From Myxococcales bacterium FL481 (GTDB lineage: Bacteria; Myxococcota_A; Polyangia; Nannocystales; Nannocystaceae), in the NCBI GenBank assembly GCA_006508105.1, contig QKPP01000016.1, forward strand, positions 20,341 to 75,270: a stretch of 54,930 nucleotides of DNA, given 5' to 3'. The translations under genes were made by a program, and so were the position numbers. Positions 18,052 to 25,619 of the stretch are shown here, one piece after another. The notes under the pieces were generated by a model. That model was given only the letters and a program-made list of their open reading frames with translations. It was not told the DNA's origin and made no database searches. Positions within the stretch are counted from its first letter, which is position 1. Each line of letters opens with the position of its first letter.

Positions 18052-18786
18052 GTGACACCATCGGACCCCATGATCGCTCGCGTTCGCACGTTCGCCGCTG
18101 CTTCACGAGCCCCGCTGGGGCGCGGCACGGATCGGGGCCTCGACTCCGTGGTCACCACACCTTGCGATCGGCGCGAGAAGGTGACGACTTGGATCCCCGG
18201 CATCCAGCCCCAGCTTCGCACCTCGCCGGGGCGCCGGGTCTTCAACCCGCTTCTCGGCGCGCTGTTGCTGGTGTCGTCTTTCGCTTGCGGTGGTCCCCAG
18301 GACTCGGCGGCATCCACATCGGTGAAGTCTGATGTGGGCTCGGTTGCCCGATCCACGGCCGACTCGGCGGGCCGCGACCGCCGGGCGGGGCGAGATCTCA
18401 CGGCCCGGTCTGGGTCTCCGGTTGCGTTGAAGCCCGCGCCAGCCGGGGCAGCGGCGACCGGCCCCGAGAATCGGCCCGCGAAGCGCTCCGACCCGGCGAC
18501 TCCATCGCCCGCCCGATCGACCCTCGACGTGGAGCGGGTGCTCGCCGATCCGAGCGTCGGAGTCCAACGATGTGACGCGTACATCGATCGGTACCTCAAG
18601 TGCATCGAGGAGCACGTGCCGGACGGCGAGCAAGCAACCCGGCGGCGGGCACTGGCGGAGCAAGTCGCCGCCTGGAAACAGATGAAATCTGGCGCCAAGT
18701 CCGCCGACGCCGCCCTCGAGATCGGCTGCCGTACCGCGGCCGAGGGGGCCAAAGCGACCACCCGCGAGTGGAACTGTCGCTGGTAG
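18052..18786 (+). CDS. Secreted protein or lipoprotein with paired cysteines
   Basis: A 244-residue protein of unknown function. A hydrophobic stretch ending in Cys (PLLGALLLVSSFACGG, about residues 67-81) resembles a lipoprotein signal, but about 65 residues precede it, which is long. The GTG at 18052 nevertheless has an excellent ribosome site (GGAGGAA, seven bases upstream). Downstream GTG codons, such as the one at 18181, would give a more usual signal peptide. A Pro/Ala/Arg-rich linker leads to a C-terminal module with CDAYIDRYLKC (C-x9-C) and two later cysteines. Such Cys patterns recur in Myxococcota lipoproteins. It may be exported and disulfide-bonded. Confidence 0.75.
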   Translation: MTPSDPMIARVRTFAAASRAPLGRGTDRGLDSVVTTPCDRREKVTTWIPGIQPQLRTSPGRRVFNPLLGALLLVSSFACGGPQDSAASTSVKSDVGSVARSTADSAGRDRRAGRDLTARSGSPVALKPAPAGAAATGPENRPAKRSDPATPSPARSTLDVERVLADPSVGVQRCDAYIDRYLKCIEEHVPDGEQATRRRALAEQVAAWKQMKSGAKSADAALEIGCRTAAEGAKATTREWNCRW

Positions 18787-19019
18787 CGCAGTTCGCGTAG
18801 TTCGGTGCGCAGCATCGGTATTCACTGTGAATGGCCGCGCGCGCTACGATTCGCGTCGGTTCGGACGATCTCCCCGCAAAAACCGGGCAAAGATGGCGTT
18901 TGCACCCAGTCGCCATCTGCGCATCTCCCGGCGGCGGGCGTTGCTGCGAACGACAAAGCGTGCCTAAATACGCCGTCCGACGACTCGACCTGTCGGTTCA
19001 CCACAAAAGGACCAACACG

Positions 19020-19343
19020 ATGAAGAGCACCCAAGGTTTTTTCCTCGCCGCTATGATTTCCGCTGCTCTCGCCGCGCCCGCATGTGGCGGCGGCGAAGCA
19101 AAGAAGGACGACAAGGCGGCCAAGGACGCGAAGAAAAAGGACGGCAAGAAAGCCGACGCCAAGGACGCGAAAAAGAAAGACGAGAAGAAGAAGGAAGCTC
19201 CCAAACCCGCGGCAGCTCCCGCGAAACCGGCTGGCGGAGCCGCCGCTCCTGCACCGGGCGGCGCCGCGAAACCGGCCGACGGAGCCGCGAAGCCGGGCGG
19301 CGACAAGCCCGCCGCTCCTGCTCCCGGCGGCGCGGCTCACTAG
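19020..19343 (+). CDS. Small Lys/Ala/Pro-rich putative lipoprotein
   Basis: A 107-residue protein with a signal sequence (MKSTQGFFLAAMISAALAA) ending in APACGGG, a plausible lipobox with Cys22. The mature part is low-complexity: a strongly basic, helical Lys/Asp/Ala block (repeats of AKDAKKKD), then Pro/Ala/Gly repeats (APAPGGAAKPADG). It has no catalytic domain and may act as an envelope spacer or wall-interacting tether; that is inference. AAAGGA lies ten bases ahead of the ATG. A strong intrinsic terminator follows 31 bases after the stop, so it is probably monocistronic. Confidence 0.85.
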   Translation: MKSTQGFFLAAMISAALAAPACGGGEAKKDDKAAKDAKKKDGKKADAKDAKKKDEKKKEAPKPAAAPAKPAGGAAAPAPGGAAKPADGAAKPGGDKPAAPAPGGAAH

Positions 19344-19374
19344 CGTCGGGCCGAGAATCGGCAGACCGAGAAGG

Positions 19375-19404
19375 GAGCGGGGTTTCGACAAACCCCGCTC
19401 TTTT
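19375..19404 (+). terminator. Rho-independent terminator after the Lys-rich lipoprotein
   Basis: A perfect 11-bp stem, GAGCGGGGTTT (19375-19385) pairing with AAACCCCGCTC (19390-19400), with a four-base CGAC loop and a TTTT run at 19401-19404. It separates the lipoprotein gene from rph. Confidence 0.92.
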
Positions 19405-19450
19405 CGCGAAGCGGTGCCCAATCGTGCGGACAAGCAGGTAAGTTCCGGGC

Positions 19451-20200
19451 ATGCGACCGGACGGCCGTCGGCCAGGGGAGGTTCGAACCATTCGGATCAC
19501 CCCTGACTTTGTCCCGAGTGCGTTGTCGTCGGTGCTCATCGAGACCGGCCGAACCCGCGTGATCTGTACAATTTCACGTGAACCGAAGGTCCCGTCGTGG
19601 CTGGTGAGCGGCGGCTGGTTGACCGCTGAGTACGCGATGTTGCCGGGGGCCACCACGCCGCGCGGGCGACGAGATCCCGGTGGTCGGGGACGAGAGATCC
19701 AACGCCTGATCGGCCGTTCGCTGCGAGCAAGTCTGGATCTGTCGCGACTCGTGGGTCCGACCGGTGCGCTGGCGCTGATCTGCGACTGTGACGTGATTGA
19801 GGCAGATGGTGGAACCCGTACCGCGGCGATCACCGGCGCGAGCGTGGCATTAGATCTGGCCCTGGCTCGGTTGCGCCGCCAAGGCGAGTTGGAGCACGAC
19901 CCGCGACGCGGGAGTGTGGCCGCCGTCTCGGTTGGACTGATGGCAGTGCAGGAGCCGGACGATCCCCGACCGGTGGTGGATCTTTGTTACGCCGAAGACC
20001 ATTGCGCGTCCGTCGATCTCAACGTCGTGATGCTGCGCGCCGACGCGAACTCAAGCTTGGTCGAACTTCAGGGCGCGGCGGAACGCGACACGTTCACGCG
20101 TCACCAACTCAACGCCATGCTCGATCTCGCGGAACCGGCGATCGACGAGCTCCTGGCCCGACAGCGCGAGGCGGTCGCTCAAGGGAGCACCCGTGATTGA
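19451..20200 (+). CDS. rph: Ribonuclease PH
   Basis: A phosphorolytic 3'-5' exoribonuclease that trims tRNA 3' ends. It is 249 residues long with family marks MRPDGRRPGE, TAEYAMLPGAT, EIQRLIGRSLRA, CDVIEADGGTRTA and AVSVGLM. The loop before TAEY is slightly shorter than in E. coli (SGGWLTAEY). This is relevant beside tRNA genes that lack an encoded CCA, but the proximity may be chance. It overlaps rdgB by eight bases, the common rph-rdgB pairing. Confidence 0.98.
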   Translation: MRPDGRRPGEVRTIRITPDFVPSALSSVLIETGRTRVICTISREPKVPSWLVSGGWLTAEYAMLPGATTPRGRRDPGGRGREIQRLIGRSLRASLDLSRLVGPTGALALICDCDVIEADGGTRTAAITGASVALDLALARLRRQGELEHDPRRGSVAAVSVGLMAVQEPDDPRPVVDLCYAEDHCASVDLNVVMLRADANSSLVELQGAAERDTFTRHQLNAMLDLAEPAIDELLARQREAVAQGSTRD

Positions 20201-20843
20201 TCCGCTGATCTTGGCCTCGACCAATCGTCACAAGGTTGTTGAACTCGAACGGATGGTCGCCGGGTCGATGCCCGTGCGCACGATGGCCGAGTTCGGCGAA
20301 CCACCAACGATTCACGAGACGGGCTCGAGCTTTATTGACAACGCCGTGCTCAAAGCGGAGGGCATCGCCGCGTGGCTGCGCCAGCGCGGTGAGCGTGGCT
20401 TCGTGTTGGCGGACGATTCCGGCATCTGCATTGACGCGTTGGATGGCCGTCCGGGGGTGTATTCGGCTCGATTCGCGGGCCTTCACGCCGATGATGCCGG
20501 CAACAACGCTCACATGGTCGCGCAGTTGCGTGCGATCGGGTGTGAGCAATCCCTCGCGCACTATGTTTGCGTGCTTGCGTTGACCCACACGATCAACCCC
20601 GTCGTCGTCACGGCCACCGACGCAGACGAGGTACAGGTCCGAGGCACTACATTGTGCGTGACCGGACGTTGTGACGGCGAGGTCCGGACGACGGCGCGGG
20701 GCGACGGGGGCTTTGGGTACGATCCGCACTTTTGGATCGACGCACGAACCCGCACATTCGCCGAGCTCGCACCCGCGGCGAAAGCCGCACGCTCGCATCG
20801 CGGCGAGGCGTTGCGGCGACTCTTCGCGGTCTGGCGACGCTAG
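20193..20843 (+). CDS. rdgB: Non-canonical purine NTP pyrophosphatase (Ham1/RdgB)
   Basis: Hydrolyses dITP, ITP and XTP to monophosphates, keeping deaminated purines out of nucleic acids. The 216-residue protein shows LILASTNRHKVVEL at the N-terminus, the metal-binding DDSGICIDALDGRPGVYSAR, GDGGFGYDP, and SHRGEALRRL near the C-terminus. The GTG start lies inside the end of rph, so translation is probably coupled. A Cys-rich insertion around residues 110-130 differs from E. coli but leaves the active-site motifs intact. Confidence 0.98.
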   Translation: MIDPLILASTNRHKVVELERMVAGSMPVRTMAEFGEPPTIHETGSSFIDNAVLKAEGIAAWLRQRGERGFVLADDSGICIDALDGRPGVYSARFAGLHADDAGNNAHMVAQLRAIGCEQSLAHYVCVLALTHTINPVVVTATDADEVQVRGTTLCVTGRCDGEVRTTARGDGGFGYDPHFWIDARTRTFAELAPAAKAARSHRGEALRRLFAVWRR

Positions 20844-20883
20844 TCGTCCTCGCCCGCCACGCGCCGGCGGTAGGCCCCCCCCT

Positions 20884-20949
20884 CGCACCTCGGCGTCGTA
20901 CCTGGGTGTCGCACCTGACCGTCCTGAGCGACGCACCTGGGCGTCGCGC
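20884..20949. repeat. Degenerate GCACCTGGGCGTCG-like repeats
   Basis: Between rdgB and the tRNA pair, a motif close to CACCTGGGCGTCG recurs about four times with differences (CACCTCGGCGTCG, ACCTGGGTGTCG, CACCTGACCGTC, CACCTGGGCGTCG). It is too degenerate to assign a function. The surrounding 236 bases (20844-21079) hold no gene. Confidence 0.4.
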
Positions 20950-21079
20950 CACACGACGAGGGGCGGTGGCCGGGCGGCTGGCAGCCATGTCGCCGCCATG
21001 TCACCGCATCGGCCCGGCGGCGATCGACCGTCCCGTCACGCGCGACTCATTCTCGTTCGGGTTCTCGTTCGAAAACGGG

Positions 21080-21153
21080 CGCGCCCGCCAGGGGTCGAAC
21101 CTGGGACCGCCGGCTTAGAAGGCCGATGCTCTATCCTGCTGAGCTACGAGCGC
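21080..21153 (-). tRNA. tRNA-Arg(TCT)
   Basis: Read on the minus strand it folds as a full cloverleaf. The acceptor is GCGCTCG with CGGGCGC (one G-T pair), the D arm contains AGCTCAGCAGGATAGAGC, the anticodon loop is CTTCTAA (anticodon TCT), and the T arm is CCAGG-TTCGACC-CCTGG. The CCA end is not encoded. It lies one base downstream of tRNA-Pro on the same strand, so the two are one transcript. Confidence 0.95.
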
Positions 21154-21154
21154 A

Positions 21155-21231
21155 TGGTCGGGGCGAAAGGATTCGAACCTTCGACATCCTGCTCCCAAAG
21201 CAGGCGCGCTACCAGACTGCGCTACGCCCCG
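21155..21231 (-). tRNA. tRNA-Pro(TGG)
   Basis: A full cloverleaf on the minus strand: acceptor CGGGGCG with CGCCCCG, anticodon stem CCTGC/GCAGG enclosing TTTGGGA (anticodon TGG), T loop TTCGAAT, discriminator A and an encoded CCA (21155-21157). It is first in a two-tRNA transcript, followed by tRNA-Arg. Confidence 0.96.
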
Positions 21232-21516
21232 AAGGAGCCGGAAGATAGCCGAGAGCCGTCGGGGGGTAAAGGCAGATCATCGGGCAAACCGGATCTAGCG
21301 GACATGTCGCCGAGCGAGCCGACGTTCGTGGGCTCGCTCGGCGTCGGAGCCGGTGGGGACGGTCCGATGCCGGTCGTGAGACACCACGCCCGGGCCCGCG
21401 CCGGGCGGGTGAGGCGAGCCGGCCTGGTCCATCGGCCAGTCGCGTTGCGCGGCGGGACCAGGGGGTCCGAACCGCCGTGGTAGCCCACCGAGCGGGCCGA
21501 GTCATACTGTCAGGGA

Positions 21517-22977
21517 GTGCGAGCTCGAGTTCGCCGTGGTCTGGCGCCGGTGTGCGCCGCGCTGTTGCTTGGGCTGAGTCAAGCCGCCGGTTGCTGGCAC
21601 AATCCGGCGAGCGGGCGGGCTGAACTGGCCCTTCTCAGTGAAGACGACGAGCGGCGTTTGGGCGCCGAGATCGACGATCAGATCCGCGACGCGGTGGGTC
21701 TGTACAAGGACGGCGGCTGGGATCGTCGGGTCGCCGCGATGGGAGCTCGCCTCGCCGCGGTGTCGGAGCGCAGCTATCTCAAATGGCGCTTTCGAGTGTT
21801 GGACGACCCCACGCCGAACGCGTTTGCGCTGCCCGGAGGCTACGTGTACGTGACCCGCGGGCTCTTGGCAGTACTCGGATCGGACGACGAACTCGCCAGC
21901 GTGATCGCCCACGAGATCGGCCATGTCACCGCACGCCATTCGGTCAATCAGCTGAGCAAAACTCACCTGGCGCGGCGGGGATTGGGGGTGTTTCGCATCA
22001 TCGATCCACGGGGTCGCCATGTGGGCGGCTTCGCGGCGGGGGCAGTGCAGCTGCGTCTGCTGCATCACAGTCGGGCCGACGAGCTCGAGGCGGATGATCT
22101 GGGCGCGAGATACGTCGCCAAAGCCGGCGGACGTCCGCAAGCGATGATCGATGTGCTGGAGACGCTGCGGCGGATCGGCGCTCGGGAGCCGACCGGCCAA
22201 ATACCGCCGCATCTGTCGACCCATCCCGATCCCGAGCTTCGTATCGTGCGGCAGATCGAACGGCTGCGGGCCGACCAGGAGCGAGGCCAATGGTCGGGCC
22301 CACCGGACGCAGACTACGTGCAGCGGCTCGACGGGATGCCCTACGGAGCCGACCCGCAGGAAGGGTACTTGCTGGCGGGTCAGTTCGTGTGCCCGCGGAC
22401 CCAGCTCGCGCTGCAATTCCCGGCCGACTGGGAAGTCGAGGTCATGGGTGGCTTTGCCTCCGGTTCGAGCCCCGATGAAGCCGCGCTGCTGTTGGTCGGG
22501 ACCGGCGACCATGACAGCGCCAAAGAGGCCGAGGCGTCATTTTTCGCAGTGGACAGTTTCGTACGGGAGGGCACATGGGTCGAGCAGATTGGCGGACGGC
22601 CGGTCCGTGCCTCGCGTTTTTCGATGCGAGACCGCTCCGCGGCGTTTCCCGGGTGGGCCGTCTTCGCGCAGTGGGGAGGCGGGGTGCATCTGGCGGTGGG
22701 TCTCGCCGAGGACCCTGAACACCCGGCGGTCGCCGACCTTCGAGCGGCCCTGCTGACGCTCGGCGAACCGTCGCCTCAGCAGATCCAGGTCGAGCCGAGC
22801 AAACTGCGGGTCGTCACGTTGTCGCAGTCGATGACGCTGCGTGCATTTGCCGAGCACCATCGTGCCAGCGTGAGCTTGGTGGACCTCATGCTGCTCAATC
22901 GCCGAGGGGCAGATGTCTCGATGCCCACGGGGACCGTGCTGCGGACCGTGGTCGGTTTCAATCCGGCGAGGCAATGA
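21517..22977 (+). CDS. M48-family metalloprotease lipoprotein with LysM-like C-terminus
   Basis: A periplasmic, membrane-anchored zinc protease of 486 residues, similar in its catalytic part to BepA/LoiP-type proteases that clear misfolded outer-membrane proteins. A lipoprotein signal ends at Cys26 (LLLGLSQAAGC). The zinc site is H132-E133-x2-H136 (IAHEIGHVTARH), with the third ligand in SRADELEAD (Glu189). Residues 290-420 are a beta-rich region without a recognised domain. The last 60 residues (VVTLSQSMTLRAFAEHH, LNRRGADVSMPTGTVLRTV) resemble a LysM-type wall-binding unit, seen in other M48 proteins of this kind. The BepA TPRs are missing. The start is a GTG. Confidence 0.93.
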   Translation: MRARVRRGLAPVCAALLLGLSQAAGCWHNPASGRAELALLSEDDERRLGAEIDDQIRDAVGLYKDGGWDRRVAAMGARLAAVSERSYLKWRFRVLDDPTPNAFALPGGYVYVTRGLLAVLGSDDELASVIAHEIGHVTARHSVNQLSKTHLARRGLGVFRIIDPRGRHVGGFAAGAVQLRLLHHSRADELEADDLGARYVAKAGGRPQAMIDVLETLRRIGAREPTGQIPPHLSTHPDPELRIVRQIERLRADQERGQWSGPPDADYVQRLDGMPYGADPQEGYLLAGQFVCPRTQLALQFPADWEVEVMGGFASGSSPDEAALLLVGTGDHDSAKEAEASFFAVDSFVREGTWVEQIGGRPVRASRFSMRDRSAAFPGWAVFAQWGGGVHLAVGLAEDPEHPAVADLRAALLTLGEPSPQQIQVEPSKLRVVTLSQSMTLRAFAEHHRASVSLVDLMLLNRRGADVSMPTGTVLRTVVGFNPARQ

Positions 22978-23584
22978 GGCCGCTCCCAACGGGCGCATTG
23001 GCAGGAAGAACTCGGTCTCCTCGTCAGGATCGAACCGACGGTCTGCTCCACAGATGAGCGTGAGCCCTGGTGGGCGCAACCAATGATTCTAGGACCGGTG
23101 TTCGACGGACGCGGACCGCGGCGAGAGACAACTGTGCAGTTGTGGACCCCCCACCAGACGTCGGCAACGAGCTAAACGTCTGCGTCCCCACGGAATGCAC
23201 AATCACGCCCGACTGAGAATCCGGCTACTGCTTCGCGAATCGATACCGCTGTGCGCCCCGCCAACGGTTTGGCGTCGCTGAATATCACGGCGCCACCGCC
23301 CGGGATGAATGTCGAGGTGACGACACCTGCCCCCGGGTCGGACAACAATGTCTGCATGTTCGACTATGGCGATTGGAGCTGAGGTCATCCCGCGGCAGTC
23401 CCTCATGCGGATGATTCGAGCGGGCCGTTCGAGTATGCGGAGTTTACGGCGTCGTGACCCCGAGATTTTAAGCCACCATTTCTCGATAGGGTGCCGAGAC
23501 GATGCCTTGGATCGAGCGTCCGGTGCATGGGTGCCAACCGCTTGCTGGACCGGATCGGTCCCCGCCACTCCACCGGCACCGAAC
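22978..23584. other. Gene-poor, lower-GC stretch upstream of tRNA-Thr
   Basis: About 600 bases with no intact gene. GC is visibly lower than in the flanks, above all between 23160 and 23470. The only coding-like signal is the broken frame on the plus strand described at 23070-23457. A T-arm-like string (GGTTCGATCC on the minus strand, near 23030) has no matching D arm or anticodon arm and is not called as a tRNA. Confidence 0.6.
23070..23457 (+). pseudogene. Possible decayed gene for a secreted Pro/Thr/Cys-containing protein
   Basis: Three plus-strand segments read as Arg-poor, Pro/Thr/Asn/Val-rich protein, unlike the Arg-rich chance frames elsewhere. The first, from about 23127 to the TGA at 23214, contains DPPPDVGNELNVCVPTEC. 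The second, in the +1 frame from about 23212, contains SLNITAPPPGMNVEVTTPAP and ends in MFDYGDWS before a TGA at 23380. The same frame then continues (GHPAAVPHADDSSG) to a TGA at 23455. A frameshift plus an internal stop in one former gene would explain this. GC is lower than in neighbouring genes. The family is not recognised, and short matching frames can arise by chance. Confidence 0.3.
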
Positions 23585-23608
23585 AAAAAGCCCCCGAATC
23601 TCGGGGGC
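23585..23608 (-). terminator. Rho-independent terminator of tRNA-Thr
   Basis: On the minus strand an 8-bp stem GCCCCCGA/TCGGGGGC (23590-23597 with 23601-23608) with a three-base loop is followed by TTTTT. It starts seven bases past the tRNA-Thr 3' end. Confidence 0.92.
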
Positions 23609-23614
23609 CTAGAG

Positions 23615-23687
23615 AGCCGCTCATCGGACTTGAACCGACGACCTGCTGGTTACGAATCAGCTGCTCTACCAACTGAGCTAAAGCGGC
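23615..23687 (-). tRNA. tRNA-Thr(CGT)
   Basis: A minus-strand cloverleaf: acceptor GCCGCTT with GAGCGGC, D arm AGCTCAGTTGGTAGAGC, anticodon loop TTCGTAA (anticodon CGT), T arm GTCGG-TTCAAGT-CCGAT, no encoded CCA. The anticodon stem GCTGA/CCAGC has an A-C mismatch at the loop-closing pair, which lowers stem stability but does not change identity. Confidence 0.93.
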
Positions 23688-23786
23688 GTGGGCGAGCTTT
23701 GTAAGCGCAGCCCAAGTGACGGTCAAGCGCCAGTGCGAAGCGCCGGCGACAAGCCCGCGGGGTCGCTCGACCGTTGGATGCCCAAC

Positions 23787-24734
23787 CTAGGGCAGCCACT
23801 CCAAGCCTCGATGGGCGGCCTCGTGGCCTCGCTCCAGCCGTGCGTAGATCTCGCCGGAGATGGCGCCGGCGGAGATCCAGCCCAGCGCACGACTGTCACA
23901 GCACGCGCCATCGGGCCGGTTGTCCGCGAGCAGAAGGTAGGCCTCCGCTGTGACCTGGACCGGGGTTCCGTCGGCGGGCAAATCCATCCCAACCCACGTG
24001 GTGCCTCGCGAGTCCGGGCGCACCGGGTAGCGCAGATCGTCGAGCCACTCGTAGGCAGGAGCCGTCGGGGTCGCGGCCGATGGCCCGCCCGTCGGAGTCG
24101 CGGGCGCGGCGTCGGTGCCTCCGCGGGCGACGGCGGTCAGCGGCAAGCGAGCCGGCATCGCGTCTTTTTGGCGCAGCGGCTGGCCGTTGATGGCGAGTCC
24201 CAGCGCGGCTCCAGGCACGCGAAAGGCGACCACATCGCCCGGGACCGCCAACACGCGAGCCACTCGGAGCGGGGGACGGGCGCCCGCGGGGGCCGACGCC
24301 GCCGACTGCAGCTCTTGCCAGTTGCGCTCTAGCTTCGCCCGATCGACCACGGCCGTGTTCGGCAAGGGCGGGCCCGAAGCCGACGCGGCCGTGGCTGACT
24401 CCGTCGAGGCGGCCGCTTCACCCGGGAGCGGCACGCGAGGCGGGCGGGCCTCTTCACCGCCGGCCAGCATCACCGTCGGCAAAGGTTCGTACACCACCAC
24501 GTCGCCGCGTGCGATTTGACCGGTGTGGCGGACGAGCAAGACCAAGTCGCCGTCGCGGATGGTCGGCTCCATCCCGGCTCCCTCCACGGTGACGACGGTC
24601 ACGATCGTCGCCCGTAGCAACACCAGGACGCCCACGAGACCGATCACGAGCCACGCCAGTCGGTTGGCCAAGGATCGCTCGTCGCTCGCGCGCGGGGCAT
24701 CCTCTTCTTCATAGCCGCGGTATCGACTTGGCAT
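23787..24734 (-). CDS. Signal peptidase I-like protein lacking the catalytic Ser and Lys
   Basis: A 315-residue relative of type I signal peptidase (S26). One membrane segment (residues 26-50) leads into the usual box B, but VEGAGMEPTIRDGD has Gly54 where the nucleophile Ser should be. Box D, usually KRVxGxPGD, reads VARVLAVPGD with Ala159 in the place of the general-base Lys. Box E (DNRPDGACCDSRALGWI) is intact, so the fold is kept. A Pro/Ala/Ser-rich insertion (residues 95-155) and another (200-228) enlarge the periplasmic domain. The ATG at 24734 lies inside the end of thiE, so the two are coupled. It is probably not an active peptidase; it may bind signal peptides or regulate a true LepB encoded elsewhere. 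Confidence 0.85.
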   Translation of the reverse strand: MPSRYRGYEEEDAPRASDERSLANRLAWLVIGLVGVLVLLRATIVTVVTVEGAGMEPTIRDGDLVLLVRHTGQIARGDVVVYEPLPTVMLAGGEEARPPRVPLPGEAAASTESATAASASGPPLPNTAVVDRAKLERNWQELQSAASAPAGARPPLRVARVLAVPGDVVAFRVPGAALGLAINGQPLRQKDAMPARLPLTAVARGGTDAAPATPTGGPSAATPTAPAYEWLDDLRYPVRPDSRGTTWVGMDLPADGTPVQVTAEAYLLLADNRPDGACCDSRALGWISAGAISGEIYARLERGHEAAHRGLEWLP

Positions 24735-25503
24735 CGGCGTGTCGCGGCGCCGCGGCGAGAGCTTGGTGCAGCGCGGCCACATCTTCACGCACCTGGCCCA
24801 CGTCGCCAAAGAACGCGCGGATTCCCGCTAGGCCATACGCGCCGGCGTTCAGACAAGCGCTGGCGTTGGTGGCATCCACCCCGCCCAGGGCGAACACCTG
24901 ACCCGCATGCCGCAGCGCGGTCCATCGGCGCAGCGTGGACAAGCCAATCGCGGCCTTGGTGCGACCCGCTTGGTCCGTGCGCGGGGGGAAGACCGGCGCG
25001 AGGCACGTGTAATCGGCCCCGTGGGGTGAGTCGAACGGCGGCGCGCCGTGGACGGAGCGGCCGATGAGTGCGCCGTCGTCACCGCCGAGCGCCTCTCGAG
25101 CTCGGTGGATCTCCGCGGGACTGGGATCACCACGCAGCTGGACGCCGCACGCGGGGGAGCGAGCGAGGGGCTCGGCGGCGAGCGTCACCTCCCTCGCACT
25201 GGCGCTGGCGAGAAGCCACACCCCGGCTTCGGTGCACGCCCCCACAAACCGCCGCCAGGTCGCGTCTTGGTCGATTCGCGACAACGCGGCGGCGAGCGAC
25301 TCGTCCGGTCGCCGCAGCAGCGCGGCCATCTGCGACGCCGGCACTCCCGTGCGAAGCCAGGCGTCGACGTGTCTCGCGGTCGGGTCCTGCGCGGGCGGGG
25401 TGATGGCAAGCAGACGAAAGCGAACTCGGTCGCCGCGGACCGAGGCGGTCCCAGGCTCGGCCGGTCCGCGGTGGGTCGTGCCCTCCTCGCGTTCGGAACT
25501 CAT
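24709..25503 (-). CDS. ThiE/TenI-like thiamine-phosphate synthase family protein (divergent)
   Basis: A 264-residue TIM-barrel protein of the thiamine-phosphate synthase/TenI family. The second half is clear: ACGVQLRGD (for GVHLGQ), LIGRSVHG, ADYTCLAPVFPPRT and the phosphate-binding FALGGVDATNASACLNAGA. The first half is weak: the usual QLREK after strand 2 and the DD metal site are not recognisable. It may therefore be a TenI-type aromatising thiazole tautomerase rather than a full synthase, or a divergent synthase. Position in the thi cluster supports a thiamin role. It lies 116 bases after thiG and overlaps the signal-peptidase-like gene by 26 bases. Confidence 0.85.
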   Translation of the reverse strand: MSSEREEGTTHRGPAEPGTASVRGDRVRFRLLAITPPAQDPTARHVDAWLRTGVPASQMAALLRRPDESLAAALSRIDQDATWRRFVGACTEAGVWLLASASAREVTLAAEPLARSPACGVQLRGDPSPAEIHRAREALGGDDGALIGRSVHGAPPFDSPHGADYTCLAPVFPPRTDQAGRTKAAIGLSTLRRWTALRHAGQVFALGGVDATNASACLNAGAYGLAGIRAFFGDVGQVREDVAALHQALAAAPRHADAKSIPRL

Positions 25504-25619
25504 CCGACTCTCCTCATCGTCCGTCGATTCGGCCGACTCGAGCTGGCGCGAGGGCGCGGTCGAGACGGGGGAGGGCGACGTTGCGCCGGGCCGGTGGCTT
25601 CCGCGCTCGGCCGGACCGG

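Noticed and set aside
23010-23060. T-arm-like sequence (GGTTCGATCC on the minus strand) resembling the 3' half of a tRNA
   Set aside because: The T stem and loop can be drawn, but no D arm, anticodon stem or matching 5' acceptor is found within tRNA distance. I do not call a tRNA or an attachment site.
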